Shown here: in pieces, positions 63,872 through 64,000 of the stretch | Numbering within the stretch: the first letter of the stretch is position 1 | How the letters are laid out: the number at the start of each line of letters is the position of its first letter | Program-made: the position numbers and the translations under genes | Assembly: GCA_013388685.1 (NCBI GenBank) | Contig: JACAET010000031.1 | Location: forward strand, 62,001 to 126,000 | DNA length: 64,000 nucleotides | Direction of reading: 5' to 3' | From: Chloroflexota bacterium | GTDB taxonomy: Bacteria > Chloroflexota > Anaerolineae > Anaerolineales > Villigracilaceae | The notes under the pieces: model-generated | What the model was told of the DNA's origin: nothing | The model's database searches: none | Seen by the model: the letters and a program-made list of their open reading frames with translations, nothing else

Positions 63872-64000
63872 TTACGGTCCTTTGTATCTCCATAATTCCC
63901 GGCCGGCGCCGTCGCCTCCATTTGCCGAGAAATACAATTGATTGTCGTACACAACAAGGAAGGAGGGGAATGAGTCGCCGTTTCGGTTGATGTCGGCGAC
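63872..64000 (-). CDS. ELW-repeat protein, C-terminal end (runs off the right edge)
   Basis: Only the last 42 residues are inside the window. They read DINRNGDSFPSFLVVYD, LYFSANGGDGAGRELWRY and GP before the stop at 63872-63874. The pattern xLYFxANGGDGAGxELWRYDG is that of ELW-type beta-propeller repeats in secreted or surface proteins of many environmental bacteria. Function and size cannot be told. It is convergent with the Nudix gene, six bases after that stop. Confidence 0.75.
   Translation of the reverse strand, partial: VADINRNGDSFPSFLVVYDNQLYFSANGGDGAGRELWRYKGP

Overview
The window reads as chromosomal DNA of a Chloroflexota bacterium, most likely class Anaerolineae. This is an inference from several traits: a cytochrome c oxidase subunit II with a fused cytochrome c domain, MoeA fused to a substrate-binding-like domain, tandem FemX-type ligases, TIR-WD40 proteins, many short dispersed repeats, and a mixture of Shine-Dalgarno-led and apparently leaderless genes. 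No species can be named. There is no phage gene, transposase, CRISPR array or rRNA, and only one tRNA.

Layout. 1-6.7 kb (minus strand): the end of a cytochrome oxidase operon (coxA partial, coxB), a Bcp peroxiredoxin, a response regulator, a MoeA fusion, an aminotransferase and a DUF559 protein. 6.7-11.5 kb: purine genes (a guaB-like gene, purB, purA) and a small membrane protein. 11.5-16.1 kb: a 2-hydroxyacid dehydrogenase, a D-cysteine desulfhydrase-like enzyme, a GxxExxY protein and two FemX-like ligases. 16.2-20.7 kb: a surface polysaccharide cluster (nucleotide-sugar dehydratase, an epimerase remnant, sugar-phosphate transferase, glycosyltransferase). 21-26.7 kb: a wHTH-like protein, RidA and a glycogen operon (glgA-glgC-malQ). 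26.8-29.8 kb: a lone TIR-WD40 protein. 29.8-30.5 kb is non-coding and carries repeats. 30.5-34.2 kb: an elongation-factor-like protein, a universal stress protein, a PAP2 phosphatase, a lipoprotein hydrolase and a phosphatase remnant.

34.4-42.7 kb is the most interesting part. Four co-directional, tightly packed genes encode a cytosolic C39-like cysteine protease with three SH3 repeats, a membrane-anchored TIR-coiled-coil-WD40 protein, a SLATT/DUF4231-like multi-pass protein, and a protein resembling the bacterial relatives of the ASK/MAP3K regulatory region (TIR-like or deoxyribosyltransferase-like head, TPR middle, SLOG-like tail). The block lies between a truncated phosphatase gene and a tRNA-Pro gene. 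I propose a nucleotide-signalling defence or programmed-death module with a protease and a pore-forming candidate; nothing in the sequence proves this function.

42.9-64 kb: a lipoprotein, SerA, HupE/UreJ, a DUF6512 protein, a PlsY-like acyltransferase beside a PEP-synthase-like phosphotransferase, two MacB/Lol-type ABC export clusters meeting at a shared terminator, a glutamate synthase small subunit, a HExxH putative peptidase, a DsbA-like/cyclophilin fusion lipoprotein, TrmI, a zinc-ribbon protein, a Nudix hydrolase and the end of an ELW-repeat protein.

Cross-cutting signals: at least five genes have a -10 box 5-7 bases before the ATG and no ribosome binding site (leaderless); one lipoprotein gene has its start codon in the loop of a perfect 16-bp hairpin; and several families of short repeats lie between genes and, in places, in frame within them.
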